DNA of 64,000 nt from Paraburkholderia phenazinium (GTDB lineage: Bacteria; Pseudomonadota; Gammaproteobacteria; Burkholderiales; Burkholderiaceae): positions 124,001 through 188,000 of the forward strand of contig NZ_FSRU01000001.1 in NCBI RefSeq assembly GCF_900142845.1, written 5' to 3'. The translations under genes were made by a program, and so were the position numbers. The notes beneath the pieces were generated by a model. That model was not told the origin of the DNA. It did not search any database and saw only the letters and a program-made list of their open reading frames with translations. Positions 52,272 to 61,405 of this stretch are shown here, piece by piece. The first letter of the stretch is position 1, and the number at the start of each line of letters is the position of its first letter.

Positions 52272-55019
52272 ATGAAACAAAGGACTTTGGCATCGGCCAT
52301 CAGAAAGATACTTTGGGCTGAGATAGCGTTGTCAGCCGCATTCGGCCCATCCGCATTCGCCCAGAGCCAGGCGGCGACGGCAGATACTTCGACGCCGGCG
52401 GCGCCCGCCGCCGCAGCAAGCTCGGCAACGGCCGCGGCACCGGCTACCACCGCAACGACGCAGAACGGCGCCACGTCCGCGACAACAGGAAAAACCACCC
52501 AGCTGAAGCGCTTCGAGGTGACGGGTTCGCTGATTCGCAGTGCCGACAAGGTTGGCTTCAACCAGGTCCAGACCGTCACAGCAAAGGATATCCAGGACAG
52601 CGGCGCCAACAGCGTCTCCGACTTTCTGCGCAGCACCACCGCTAACTCGGCCGATAGCTGGAGCGAAGCCGAATCCAACAACTTTGCGGCAGGCGCATCG
52701 GGTATGGCGTTGCGCGGCCTGAGCGAAAAATACACACTGGTGTTGATCGACGGACAGCGGGTCGCGCCGTTCGCGTTCTTTTCGAACGGCGTGGATACGT
52801 TCTTCGACCTGAACACGCTGCCGCTCAGTGCAATCGATCGCATCGAAATCGTCAAGACCGGCGCCGTCTCGCAGTATGGTTCGGATGCGATCGCAGGCGT
52901 GGTCAACATCATCACCAAGCACAATTTCCAGGGCCTGCAGTTGGACAGCAGCTATGGCGGTTCCACCGATGGCCGCGGCGGCAACGGTACGGCGAAGTTC
53001 AGTGCGCTCGGTGGGTTCGGCAATCTCACTTCCGACGGCTACAACGTCACGGCATCTGCGAGCTTCTTCAGGGACAACGGCTCCACGCTGGCCGATCGCG
53101 ATTCGACCTCGGCCATGGACTTCACGAACCAGCCTGGCGGCATGTCGATGCTCGCGCCTTCATACTGGACCAATCCAACGACGGGCAATGCGCAGGCGCT
53201 GAGCTCGTGCCCGTACGGCAGTTCGGTTAAACCGGCTAGCACGAACTTCACGTCCGTCTTCTACGGCCAGACCACCGGTACGGTTTGCGGACTCAACACC
53301 GGCAACGGCTTCTCCATCGAGCCGTGGAGCCAGCGTCTGAGCGCGAAGGTGGATGCGCAGTTCAAGATCAACGACACGACCACGGCATTTGTGGATCTGT
53401 GGGAGAGCAACAACACGAGCGTCCAGGGCGGTGGGGTGTGGAACAACACCGTCGGCGGGACCAATTCGTCGCTGGTGTACAACCCTACGACGAAGCAGTT
53501 CTCGCTGTTCAACAACACCGTGCCGGCGAGCAACCCATATAACCCGTTCGGGGTGGCGACGCCGCTCGTCTACTCGTTCCCTGACGCCGTAGCGGAAACG
53601 ACAGACGCCAACTACTGGCGCGCGGCCACGGGCGTCAAGGGTACGCTCACGCTGCCGAACGGTGACTGGGACTGGGCGACCACGTACACGCACTCGCAAA
53701 GCGACGTGTCCAATACATACTCGAACCAGTTGAACGTCAGCGTTCTGAACAACATCTACCAGAACGGCACCTACGACTTCGCGAATCCGTCTGCGACACC
53801 GAACGCGCTGAACGGCCTGTACATGGACGCGAACAATATCGCCGTCTCGAAGCTCGATACTCTTGATGCGACGATTTCCACCCCGACGCTGTTCCACTTG
53901 CCGACCGGCGACGTGGGCCTGGGTCTCGGCGCCGAGTTCTTCCACCAGAGCGAATCCCTGAGTCAAGGTGCAGCGTATGCGGAAGGTCTGGTCCTCACGC
54001 CGGACGAGGAGGAGGTGCAAGGCCAGCGCAACGTCGCAGCGGTGTACTACCAGTTCGACATTCCGATCGTGAAGACACTGACGTTTAGCCAGTCGGGCCG
54101 CTACGACCACTACAGCGATGTCGGCGGCGCGTTCTCGCCGCGTTTCGCCTTGCGCTGGCAGCCGGTCAAGGCATTGACTGCCTATGCGTCTTACGATCGC
54201 GGTTTCCGTGCGCCCACGTTTGTCGAGGACAGCACCTCACAGAACATGGCGCTCGTGATCAATCAGTCGGGTTCCGTCACATCGCTCACTTCCGGCAATC
54301 CGGACCTGCAACCGGAACGCACGAAGAACTACAACATTGGCTTCGAGCTGTCGCCAACCCGCACGACCGACGTCGGGCTCGACTGGTACCGCATTCACAT
54401 CAGCAACGTGATCGGCATCGACCAGCCGTCGTCGACGGTCTATTACCCCGGTTCGACCACACCCGAATACGAGACCTTCCAGTATGAGAACCTCGGGAAT
54501 CTCGATACGAGCGGTTTCGAAACCACCTTCCGCCAGTCGTTGCCGACCTCGATCGGCACGTTCACGCTGTCGGGCGACTGGGCTTATGTGGATACGTTCA
54601 AGTTCCAGCTAGGCGGTCAGACGGTGAATGCGGCTGGCAACAACCTCGCGCTCAACGAGCCGTTCGGCGGCAGCTTCCCGCGCTGGAAGGGCAACACCAC
54701 CTTGAGCTGGGCGTATCACCAGTGGAATACGGCGCTGTCGTGGCAGTACACGGGACCGTACACGCAGACCTTCACCTATATCCCGACGCCGACGCCGCAA
54801 AACGGCAGCGTGGGGTCCTATAGCCAGTTCAATCTGATGGTGACCTACACGGGCTTCAAGCACTGGACGATCTACGGCGGCATCGACAACATCTTCAACC
54901 GCGTGCCGCCGTTCGATGCGGTATGGGCGGATGGTCCGCTGTGGCAGCAGGGCTATGACACGTCGCTGTACACGTATGTCGGCCGCTTCGCGCAGATTGG
55001 TGCGACGTACAAGTTCTGA
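52272..55019 (+). CDS. TonB-dependent outer-membrane receptor
   Basis: A 915-residue receptor with a signal peptide (residues 1-30, ending AFA), an Ala/Thr-rich linker, then the plug domain from about 78 to 215. The TonB box region reads KRFEVTGSLIR; the plug has MALRGLSEKYTLVLIDGQRVAPF and IEIVKTGAVSQYGSDAIAGVVNIIT. The barrel ends GRFAQIGATYKF with the terminal Phe. The plug resembles receptors for carbohydrates and other non-iron substrates more than siderophore receptors. The upstream nucleoside permease-family gene suggests nucleosides as ligand. The start has AAGGGA four bases upstream. Confidence 0.9.
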   Translation: MKQRTLASAIRKILWAEIALSAAFGPSAFAQSQAATADTSTPAAPAAAASSATAAAPATTATTQNGATSATTGKTTQLKRFEVTGSLIRSADKVGFNQVQTVTAKDIQDSGANSVSDFLRSTTANSADSWSEAESNNFAAGASGMALRGLSEKYTLVLIDGQRVAPFAFFSNGVDTFFDLNTLPLSAIDRIEIVKTGAVSQYGSDAIAGVVNIITKHNFQGLQLDSSYGGSTDGRGGNGTAKFSALGGFGNLTSDGYNVTASASFFRDNGSTLADRDSTSAMDFTNQPGGMSMLAPSYWTNPTTGNAQALSSCPYGSSVKPASTNFTSVFYGQTTGTVCGLNTGNGFSIEPWSQRLSAKVDAQFKINDTTTAFVDLWESNNTSVQGGGVWNNTVGGTNSSLVYNPTTKQFSLFNNTVPASNPYNPFGVATPLVYSFPDAVAETTDANYWRAATGVKGTLTLPNGDWDWATTYTHSQSDVSNTYSNQLNVSVLNNIYQNGTYDFANPSATPNALNGLYMDANNIAVSKLDTLDATISTPTLFHLPTGDVGLGLGAEFFHQSESLSQGAAYAEGLVLTPDEEEVQGQRNVAAVYYQFDIPIVKTLTFSQSGRYDHYSDVGGAFSPRFALRWQPVKALTAYASYDRGFRAPTFVEDSTSQNMALVINQSGSVTSLTSGNPDLQPERTKNYNIGFELSPTRTTDVGLDWYRIHISNVIGIDQPSSTVYYPGSTTPEYETFQYENLGNLDTSGFETTFRQSLPTSIGTFTLSGDWAYVDTFKFQLGGQTVNAAGNNLALNEPFGGSFPRWKGNTTLSWAYHQWNTALSWQYTGPYTQTFTYIPTPTPQNGSVGSYSQFNLMVTYTGFKHWTIYGGIDNIFNRVPPFDAVWADGPLWQQGYDTSLYTYVGRFAQIGATYKF

Positions 55020-55260
55020 GCGTAATTGAACAAGCGGGTCTCGCGCTCCTGTCCTTACGTTGTAGAGGCGGGAGCGGGCCCGCGCTTTGCCGCTACGCGC
55101 CGCTTGATTCACGCGACCCATGCGTCTTGGGTAAATTCGCATTGCAACGTCTGAATCCCTAGAATAATCGCGACCATTTTGGAAAATCGATCATTCAAGG
55201 CATCGCTCGCAAAGAACGGTTCCGATCACACGTTCTGGGGCAATGGGAGACGGTATCGCA

Positions 55261-56217
55261 ATGAACAATACGACCATCGAGGTGGCCTGCACACTCTTCG
55301 TGATCGCGGTTTTCGCCACGCTGCCGGCCCGCCGGAAGCGGCAAAAGAAGAAGCCCGAAACACGCAAGACGGAGCCCTTGACACTACGCTGGCAAACATC
55401 GCCCAGCACCTTCCAGCCTGAGCCGCAGTATTGGGCGCTGGCCAACACATTGGTCTTCAACGTGCGCAACGGATGCGCCTGGGATAGCTTGCGTCTGGAC
55501 GCTTCCGCCGACGAAACCCGTCAGTCCCTGCGTCAATCGTGGGGCATTAGCGATCGTGCCACGCTACTCGAGCAGCTTCACGGCGTATTCACGGGTGGAC
55601 ATCGTCAGGCGCTCCAGCCGTTTGTCGGCCACTACGCCGGTTTGCCAGAAGCAGCGTTCAAGCAGGAGGTCGAACGGCTGCGCGAGGATCGTGAACTGCC
55701 TGACGAAGAGCGGCGCGAGTCCCTATGGCAAATGCAGGCTGCGCGAGACAACCGCGATGGTGTGCAGTCGGTTAACTTTCTCGCCTGGGACATGGTGCGA
55801 TTCATCATGCTTTGCCAGAACGGCTTGTTGCTGGACCTCATTGACGAACGGGAAGCGCGTGACTTCATTCTGCTGCCCTCGCTCTACCTGCAGCGCGACT
55901 ACAAAAGCTGGCTCGACTGCGCCGATCAGTTCATGCGGGCACGCGGTTTTTGGGCCGGCGGTGACCCCGCCATGATCCCCACCCAGGAGGCCACCCGCGA
56001 AGTCATCGAACTGGCGCAACGAGATCCGCACAGCCCATGGAAACTGCTCGCCTGGGAGATGGCGCTGCCTGCCCCCCAATGGTTGTTCGTCTCCGCGCTC
56101 TACGAGATGCAATTGCTCGCTCCGCTCTCCGAACGCGAGCGTGGCGAAGCTAACGAATTCGAACTGCTGCTGGATAACGCGCTCCAAAAGATTCACCTCA
56201 CCGACCTGGCGCGATGA
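55261..56217 (+). CDS. DUF1266-family protein, N-terminally anchored
   Basis: A 318-residue protein. A hydrophobic N-terminus (IEVACTLFVIAVFATL) followed by a basic stretch suggests a membrane anchor with a cytoplasmic body. The DUF1266 marks are SWGISDRATLLEQLHGVFTGGHR, FLAWDMVRFIMLCQNGLL, and DYKSWLDCADQFMRARGFW. The function is unknown; E. coli relatives are YbeR and YbeU. I start at 55261; an ATG at 55243 is possible. Its stop overlaps the start of the next gene, also DUF1266. Confidence 0.75.
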   Translation: MNNTTIEVACTLFVIAVFATLPARRKRQKKKPETRKTEPLTLRWQTSPSTFQPEPQYWALANTLVFNVRNGCAWDSLRLDASADETRQSLRQSWGISDRATLLEQLHGVFTGGHRQALQPFVGHYAGLPEAAFKQEVERLREDRELPDEERRESLWQMQAARDNRDGVQSVNFLAWDMVRFIMLCQNGLLLDLIDEREARDFILLPSLYLQRDYKSWLDCADQFMRARGFWAGGDPAMIPTQEATREVIELAQRDPHSPWKLLAWEMALPAPQWLFVSALYEMQLLAPLSERERGEANEFELLLDNALQKIHLTDLAR

Positions 56218-57080
56218 TTCCGCTACTGCTCGATCCGGCGCTGTGGGTCGGCCTGCTTGCAGGCTGGGCGATTTTCGCAAGCGTGCAACGCCTGTATGCG
56301 CGTTTCGGCCGTCGTGGAGAAAAAACAGGAGAACGTAGCACTGATCCGCCGCGTGGCATCAATCTTGTCGATGTCCGCGAGGGGCTGTATCAACATGGCC
56401 CTCCGGCCGATACCCCGGTGCAATGGGCCATCGCGTTGTCCGCCCTGGATTGCGAGCGCGAGCGGTTCTATCACGACCGGCTCGATCTTCTGCCGCCTGA
56501 TGCGCGTCAGGCAGCGCGTTTCATGGCCCGCTTCGCCTCGCGCCATGAGATCAACAGCCCGGCGGCGTGGACGATGCGACTGCGATGGCTACGCGAAGGC
56601 GGTCATCGGCGCGACATCGCCCTGATCAGAGCGCTCATGTCGCGATTGGCCCGTGGCGAGCAGACGCACGATGCGGGTTCCACAGGAGATTGGTTATCGG
56701 CGTTTTCGCATACCTACGGCCCGCTGCGAGGCATGCGCGAGCAACAGTTCCGTGCGTTGCGGGAGCAGCCTGACCGGTGGCGGCAGATGAACGGCCTCGC
56801 CTATGACGCCAGTCGCATGGTGCTCTACTACCGGGCTGGGTGCCGCTTAGGTTACGTTGCGGAGGCCGAGGCTCGCACGCGGATCGAAGAAGTCGCGCAG
56901 GAAGTCGCGATGCACTACGCCGACTGGCAAGACTTCGAAACCGACCTGCTTTTGACGGCAGGCTTCGTCGAAGATAACGCGGCTTCCGCGCAAACGGCGG
57001 CGCTGCGCCTTCGCGCTGCCGGTAACGCGCCCTGGCAGGTGCTGACCTGGCCAGTCATGCGTGAACCGACGGTTTCCTGA
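56214..57080 (+). CDS. Second DUF1266-family protein, N-terminally anchored
   Basis: A 288-residue protein overlapping its upstream paralogue by 4 bases (ATGA). It too begins with a hydrophobic segment (LLLDPALWVGLLAGWAIFASV) and basic residues. The DUF1266 pattern is divergent but present: WTMRLRWLREGGHRRD, LAYDASRMVLYYRAGCRLGY and ADWQDFETDLLLTAGF. The two proteins probably form a complex at the inner membrane. A tandem, coupled pair suggests duplication followed by division of roles. Confidence 0.72.
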   Translation: MIPLLLDPALWVGLLAGWAIFASVQRLYARFGRRGEKTGERSTDPPRGINLVDVREGLYQHGPPADTPVQWAIALSALDCERERFYHDRLDLLPPDARQAARFMARFASRHEINSPAAWTMRLRWLREGGHRRDIALIRALMSRLARGEQTHDAGSTGDWLSAFSHTYGPLRGMREQQFRALREQPDRWRQMNGLAYDASRMVLYYRAGCRLGYVAEAEARTRIEEVAQEVAMHYADWQDFETDLLLTAGFVEDNAASAQTAALRLRAAGNAPWQVLTWPVMREPTVS

Positions 57081-57190
57081 CGACACCCAACTGCATCCAG
57101 CATCGCGCATCGAATCGCACAACAAGGTGCGTCGAAGACGGCGTGACTGCCCCTGCTTCTGACGCAACAAAACACTGATAAGGAACCGTG

Positions 57191-58192
57191 ATGAAGGCAT
57201 TTGTTGTCGATCGATATGGACGCAAGAGTGGCATACGGGCCGCTGATATGCCGGTCCCCGAGCCGCGCGAAGACGACGTGTTGATCCAGATCCACGCCGC
57301 GGGCGTGAACCCTCTCGACGCAAAGATCAGGGACGGAGAGTTCAAACTCATTTTGCCCTATCGTTTGCCGCTGATTTTGGGCAACGATGTGGCCGGCGTC
57401 GTGGTCCGCGTCGGATCGCGTGTGCAGCAATTCAAGCCGGGCGATGAGGTCTATGCCCGTCCGCATAAAGATCGGATCGGTACGTTTGCGGAATTCATCG
57501 CGCTTAGGGAAGACGCCGTCGCCCTCAAGCCTAAAACACTCACGATGGAAGAAGCGGCTTCAATCCCGCTGGTGGGCTTGACCGCCTGGCAAGCGCTGAT
57601 TGAAAAAGGACAACTGAAGAAAGGGCAGAAGGTGCTTATACATGCCGGCTCGGGCGGCGTCGGCACCTTTGCCATTCAACTGGCGAAGCATGTGGGCGCG
57701 ACCGTCGCGACGACGGCGAGCGCAGGAAATGCCGAATGGCTGAAGCAACTCGGTGCGGACATCGTCATCGACTACAGGAAAGATGACTTTGCCGCCGTCC
57801 TGAAAGACTTCGACGTGGTGCTGGACACACAGGGCGGAAAGACCCTCGAGCGATCACTGCAAGTGCTCAAGCCAGGTGGCAGGCTGATCGGGATCGCCGG
57901 TCCGCCCGATCCGGATTTTGCCAAAGAGATCGGCGCCGCCTGGTTCCTGAAAACAGCGATGCGCTTTCTGAGCTATCGCGTCAGAAAAGCGGCGAAACGT
58001 CATGACGTCACCTATTCATTTCTTTTCATGCGTGCCGATGGGAGCCAGTTGGCGCAGATCGCTGCGCTCATCGACGCAGGTGTAATCAAGCCTGTGATCG
58101 ATCGGGTCTTCCCGTTTGCATCAACCCAAGAGGCCTTGGCCTACGTCGAAACAGGGCGTGTAAAGGGGAAGGCCGTCGTCAAGATCCGATGA
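57191..58192 (+). CDS. MDR-family NADP-dependent oxidoreductase (quinone reductase-like)
   Basis: A 333-residue zinc-free medium-chain reductase. The N-terminal GroES-like domain has VNPLDAKIRDG and LGNDVAGVVVRVG; the cofactor fold carries HAGSGGVGTFAIQLAKHVGA. No structural zinc Cys cluster is visible, as in quinone and enoyl reductases. It likely reduces alpha,beta-unsaturated ketones or quinones. The ATG at 57191 follows AAGGA at six bases; a GTG at 57188 is less likely. It lies 110 bases after the DUF1266 pair. Confidence 0.88.
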   Translation: MKAFVVDRYGRKSGIRAADMPVPEPREDDVLIQIHAAGVNPLDAKIRDGEFKLILPYRLPLILGNDVAGVVVRVGSRVQQFKPGDEVYARPHKDRIGTFAEFIALREDAVALKPKTLTMEEAASIPLVGLTAWQALIEKGQLKKGQKVLIHAGSGGVGTFAIQLAKHVGATVATTASAGNAEWLKQLGADIVIDYRKDDFAAVLKDFDVVLDTQGGKTLERSLQVLKPGGRLIGIAGPPDPDFAKEIGAAWFLKTAMRFLSYRVRKAAKRHDVTYSFLFMRADGSQLAQIAALIDAGVIKPVIDRVFPFASTQEALAYVETGRVKGKAVVKIR

Positions 58193-58210
58193 TAGCCAGC
58201 GCGAGGTACG

Positions 58211-58798
58211 CTACCCCCGCGCCCGATTGATCGCGCTCGTCGCCAGCTCGCGCGCCAGGTCCGCGTATAACTCGGCCCACTTGCCCAGCAAGCTGGAGTC
58301 GTCGGTCAGGAAAAGCGGATGGTCGGCCCATGCGCTGACGTTCGAGCCTTCCCAGGCCACCTCGAACAGGCGCAGATCCTCATCCTCGCTGACGCCGCTA
58401 TCGATCAGCTCGCGAAACGAGGCGAGGTTATAGACACACACTTCGTCGGGCGCCATGCAATGGATAGCGGCGAGCGCGTCCGTCGCCTCCTTTTGCGCGG
58501 CGGCGCGGCTGGCGGCCATCAGGAAGACGATGCATTCGTCATGCGCCTGGCCGAACATCAGCCGGTACAACGAAGTTTTACAGCGTTGGCTTAATTGCGT
58601 GCCGACCGTTTCCTCAACGGCCGCTGGCGCTTCGTGAGTGCGCGGGTTCGCCCACCCAACGCTCATGGGCCACTGTGGCCGCTGTTTTCGGCTGCGATAG
58701 CGATCGCTACACCAGTACACGTACAAGCCGCAGGCAACCAGGCAAGCTAGCGCCAGAATCCCGACGCCCGCGAGTACCGTCAAATCGGTGCGCACCAT
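58211..58798 (-). CDS. Hypothetical membrane-anchored protein
   Basis: A 195-residue protein with one N-terminal helix (LTVLAGVGILALACLVACGLYVYW) followed by basic residues, so the body is probably cytoplasmic. The body is helical with an acidic patch (SGVSEDEDLRLFEVAWEGSN). I do not recognise the family. The start at 58798 follows a strong GGAGGGAG site, which rejects the longer frame to 58849. It faces the MDR gene, 18 bases between ends. The anchor-plus-body layout is like the nearby DUF1266 proteins but the sequence is not. Confidence 0.65.
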   Translation of the reverse strand: MVRTDLTVLAGVGILALACLVACGLYVYWCSDRYRSRKQRPQWPMSVGWANPRTHEAPAAVEETVGTQLSQRCKTSLYRLMFGQAHDECIVFLMAASRAAAQKEATDALAAIHCMAPDEVCVYNLASFRELIDSGVSEDEDLRLFEVAWEGSNVSAWADHPLFLTDDSSLLGKWAELYADLARELATSAINRARG

Positions 58799-58982
58799 GT
58801 CAGGCTCCCTCCAGTCCCGCGCGGGCTTCGTCTGCGACGTCCCGCGCATCTCCTGTCTATATTTACAACGCTTTTATTCTAGTAAGCAATCTATCCCGCT
58901 TTAGGACACTTCTCTACCCCGGACTACCCCTTACATGACCGTTGCACGCCAGCGTGAGATGCGGATCGAATCGTGAGGGCAG

Positions 58983-59843
58983 CTACGTATTCGCCACCAG
59001 CAGTTCCTCCGCATTGGCCGGCGGACGCAGACCGTCCGGCCTGCCTGCGAAGTAACGCTGGGTGAGATCGCCCGCCGAAACGTGCCGTGCCTCCCGGAAG
59101 CCGGCTTCCCGCGCCAGCGCCTGGATCTCCGGCGGGGTGAAGAAGCTGATAAAAGGCGTGCCGCTTGCTCGTGCCCCTTTCTCCGCCATCTCGAGTCCCG
59201 GACGAACCTCGGGGTCCGCCAGCTCCAGCGGGAGCAGGAACGTCATGGCCAGCGTCGATCCTGGGGCGAGGGCCGCGACCTCGCGCAACGTGGCCGCGTT
59301 CGCTTCCCTGGTGAGGTACATGCTGACACCTGTAGACACCACGATGGCCGGCTGGCTGTTATCGAAGCCCGCCTTCACGAGGCCATCCTGCCAACTGGCG
59401 CCGGCTTCGAAATCGACGGGTACGAAGCGCAGCCAGTCCGGCACGCCAAAGCCGAGTTCGATCAGGCGCTGACGCTTCCATGCCTGAGGACCCGGCTGGT
59501 CGACCTCGAACACCTTCAGGCGGGAGGCGATCTCAGGCCGCCGCTGCGCGAAGCTGTCCAGCCCTGCGCCGAGGATCACGTACTGACTCAGCCCGCGCCC
59601 GGCCTGCTCCACCACCAGATCCTCGATGAAGCGGGCACGCGCTACGATTGAAGCGCGGAATGGTCGGGTGAACTGCGGATCCATGTCCCCGCGGCGGCGC
59701 CAGTTCTCGCCCGGGGCCAGCAGCTTGAGGCCGATTTCGTCTTCGAGCACATGCGGCGGCGCGTCGGCTTCGACATGCAGCGCGCGCCACAAGGCGACAC
59801 GTGCGGCTGTGCTGTCCGGTGCCGGATCTTGCCGATCGGTCAT
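58983..59843 (-). CDS. Class I SAM-dependent methyltransferase, LCMT-like
   Basis: A 286-residue methyltransferase of the leucine carboxyl methyltransferase superfamily. The SAM-binding strand YVILGAGLDSFAQR, the VFEVDQPGPQAWKRQRL acidic loop, and VVSTGVSMYLTREA are the diagnostic motifs of this bacterial group, which acts on carboxylates or small polyketide-like molecules. The substrate is unknown. It precedes a second, unrelated methyltransferase gene on the same strand. Confidence 0.85.
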   Translation of the reverse strand: MTDRQDPAPDSTAARVALWRALHVEADAPPHVLEDEIGLKLLAPGENWRRRGDMDPQFTRPFRASIVARARFIEDLVVEQAGRGLSQYVILGAGLDSFAQRRPEIASRLKVFEVDQPGPQAWKRQRLIELGFGVPDWLRFVPVDFEAGASWQDGLVKAGFDNSQPAIVVSTGVSMYLTREANAATLREVAALAPGSTLAMTFLLPLELADPEVRPGLEMAEKGARASGTPFISFFTPPEIQALAREAGFREARHVSAGDLTQRYFAGRPDGLRPPANAEELLVANT

Positions 59844-59950
59844 GGGTGTCTCCTGTTGGCTCGTCTTCGCTTCAGCTTAAACCACCTCAACCGGTGTCAC
59901 TCTTCGGACTCCACAGCGGAGGACTCCACGTCGGCCACTCCGGCCACCCG

Positions 59951-60508
59951 TCACCGCGCTTGAGCTTTGCGTGCAGGCCAGAAATACAACGCCGCCGCAC
60001 CGCGCAATCCGGGACCTTGCCGGCTCGCCACAACTTCGCGCTCACGGAACCAGAACGTGAGCGACACCACTGGCGTCCCAGGCTTGAGCATACGATCAAG
60101 CAGCGCCGCCAGTTTGGGCATCGGCTTGATCATCAGGTAGCAGGTGACGGCGTGCGCGTCCTGCAGATTGCACGCGTAGAAATTGGCTCGCTGCAAAGCA
60201 ACATTGGCTAGCTTGCGGGTCCGAAACCGCGCGACCCAGTAGGGCAGCGGCGACATTTCGATGCCGCGTATCCGCGCCTCGGGAAACGCCTTGGCCAGCG
60301 CGATGACGAGCGAACCCCAGCCGCTGCCCAGCTCGTACACGATGGCCTGCTGCGGCAAGTTCGCCTGCCGCAATAGCGCCACGACGTCGGCCGCTTCCGA
60401 CGCTTTTGACGGCATAGGCGGTACGCCCGTGATGAGCTGAAAAACCAGCAGCGAGAGACACAGTAACGCGACGATCAGCAACGCAACAAATGATGGAAGG
60501 TCAGGCAT
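59951..60508 (-). CDS. Membrane-anchored class I methyltransferase-like protein
   Basis: A 185-residue protein. An N-terminal helix (FVALLIVALLCLSLLVFQLI) is followed by a compact Rossmann methyltransferase core: IVYELGSGWGSLVIALAKAFP (motif I), IRGIEMSPLPYWVARFR, then CYLMIKPMPKLAALLDRMLKPG. The core is shorter than usual, with no added substrate domain. The ATG at 60508 lacks a good ribosome site; the frame is open further upstream to 60649. It is divergent from the ABC transporter genes across a 140-base gap. Confidence 0.75.
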   Translation of the reverse strand: MPDLPSFVALLIVALLCLSLLVFQLITGVPPMPSKASEAADVVALLRQANLPQQAIVYELGSGWGSLVIALAKAFPEARIRGIEMSPLPYWVARFRTRKLANVALQRANFYACNLQDAHAVTCYLMIKPMPKLAALLDRMLKPGTPVVSLTFWFREREVVASRQGPGLRGAAALYFWPARKAQAR

Positions 60509-60648
60509 AGGCGATTGAGCTTGTGGTGGTGCCGGTCTTGGGTCCGGTAAGAGCTTAGAAAGAAAATTCCTAGCACCGTTGATTATCTTTGTTTTAAGCT
60601 TGGCACCGGCCCATCTCCATCGATAATAACAAGCACTGCTGCTTAACA

Positions 60649-61404
60649 ATGATTAAATTCCAGGGGTTATCCAAACAGTACGGCAGCTTTGATGCTGTGC
60701 ATCCGTTGGATCTGCAAATCTCCAGTGGAGAACTATTCGGCTTCCTGGGTCCTAATGGCGCAGGTAAAACCACCACCATCCGCATGATGATGGGCTTGCT
60801 GGTGCCGAGCAGCGGCTCGGTCCAGATCGACGGACTCGATTGCCACGCCGACAACACCGAAGTCAAACGTCGCATCGGCTACCTGCCCGACAATCCGATT
60901 TTCTACGACTACCTGCGCGGTCACGAGATTCTCCAGTTCGTCGGCGAGATGCATGGTCTGCCGCGCGCAGAAGCAAAACAGCGCACGCAGCGCTTGCTGA
61001 AAGAGTTCAGCCTCGATGACGCGAGCGAAGAATTCGCCGTCAATTACTCAATGGGCATGAAAAAGAAACTTGCCCTTGCCTGCGCGCTGATTCACGAACC
61101 ACGCGTGCTGATTCTGGACGAGCCGATCAACGGTCTCGATCCGCGCGCCGCGCGCGAGGTCAACGAGCGTCTGCTCCAATGCGCAGCGCAAGGCATGACC
61201 ATTTTCGTCTCAACCCATTTGCTGGACATGGCCGAGCGGCTGTGCAGCAGGGTCGGCATCATCCACCACGGCAAGCTGGTCGCCACCGGCACGCTCGACC
61301 AGATTCGCGCCGCCACAGCCACCAACGGTTCGCTCGAAGAGATCTTCCTCAGCCTGACGAACGACGTCTCGCCGACGAGCGAGTCAATCTCCAGGGTGGC
61401 GTGA
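60649..61404 (+). CDS. ABC transporter ATP-binding protein
   Basis: A 251-residue ABC ATPase of the multidrug/NatA type. Walker A is GPNGAGKTTTIR, the signature is YSMGMKKKLALACAL (SMGMK in place of LSGGQ, as is common in this group), and Walker B is VLILDEPINGLDP. The switch His is in STHLLDMAERL. The C-terminus has the short LEEIFLSLT tail typical of ABC-2 partners. It overlaps nothing but ends 1 base before the start of the fused permease, so the two proteins are made together. Confidence 0.92.
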   Translation: MIKFQGLSKQYGSFDAVHPLDLQISSGELFGFLGPNGAGKTTTIRMMMGLLVPSSGSVQIDGLDCHADNTEVKRRIGYLPDNPIFYDYLRGHEILQFVGEMHGLPRAEAKQRTQRLLKEFSLDDASEEFAVNYSMGMKKKLALACALIHEPRVLILDEPINGLDPRAAREVNERLLQCAAQGMTIFVSTHLLDMAERLCSRVGIIHHGKLVATGTLDQIRAATATNGSLEEIFLSLTNDVSPTSESISRVA

Positions 61405-61405
61405 C

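Noticed and set aside
55065..55100. GC-rich palindrome after the TonB receptor gene as a terminator
   Set aside because: The repeat GCGGGCCCGC (55074-55083) is short, has no loop and no T-run.
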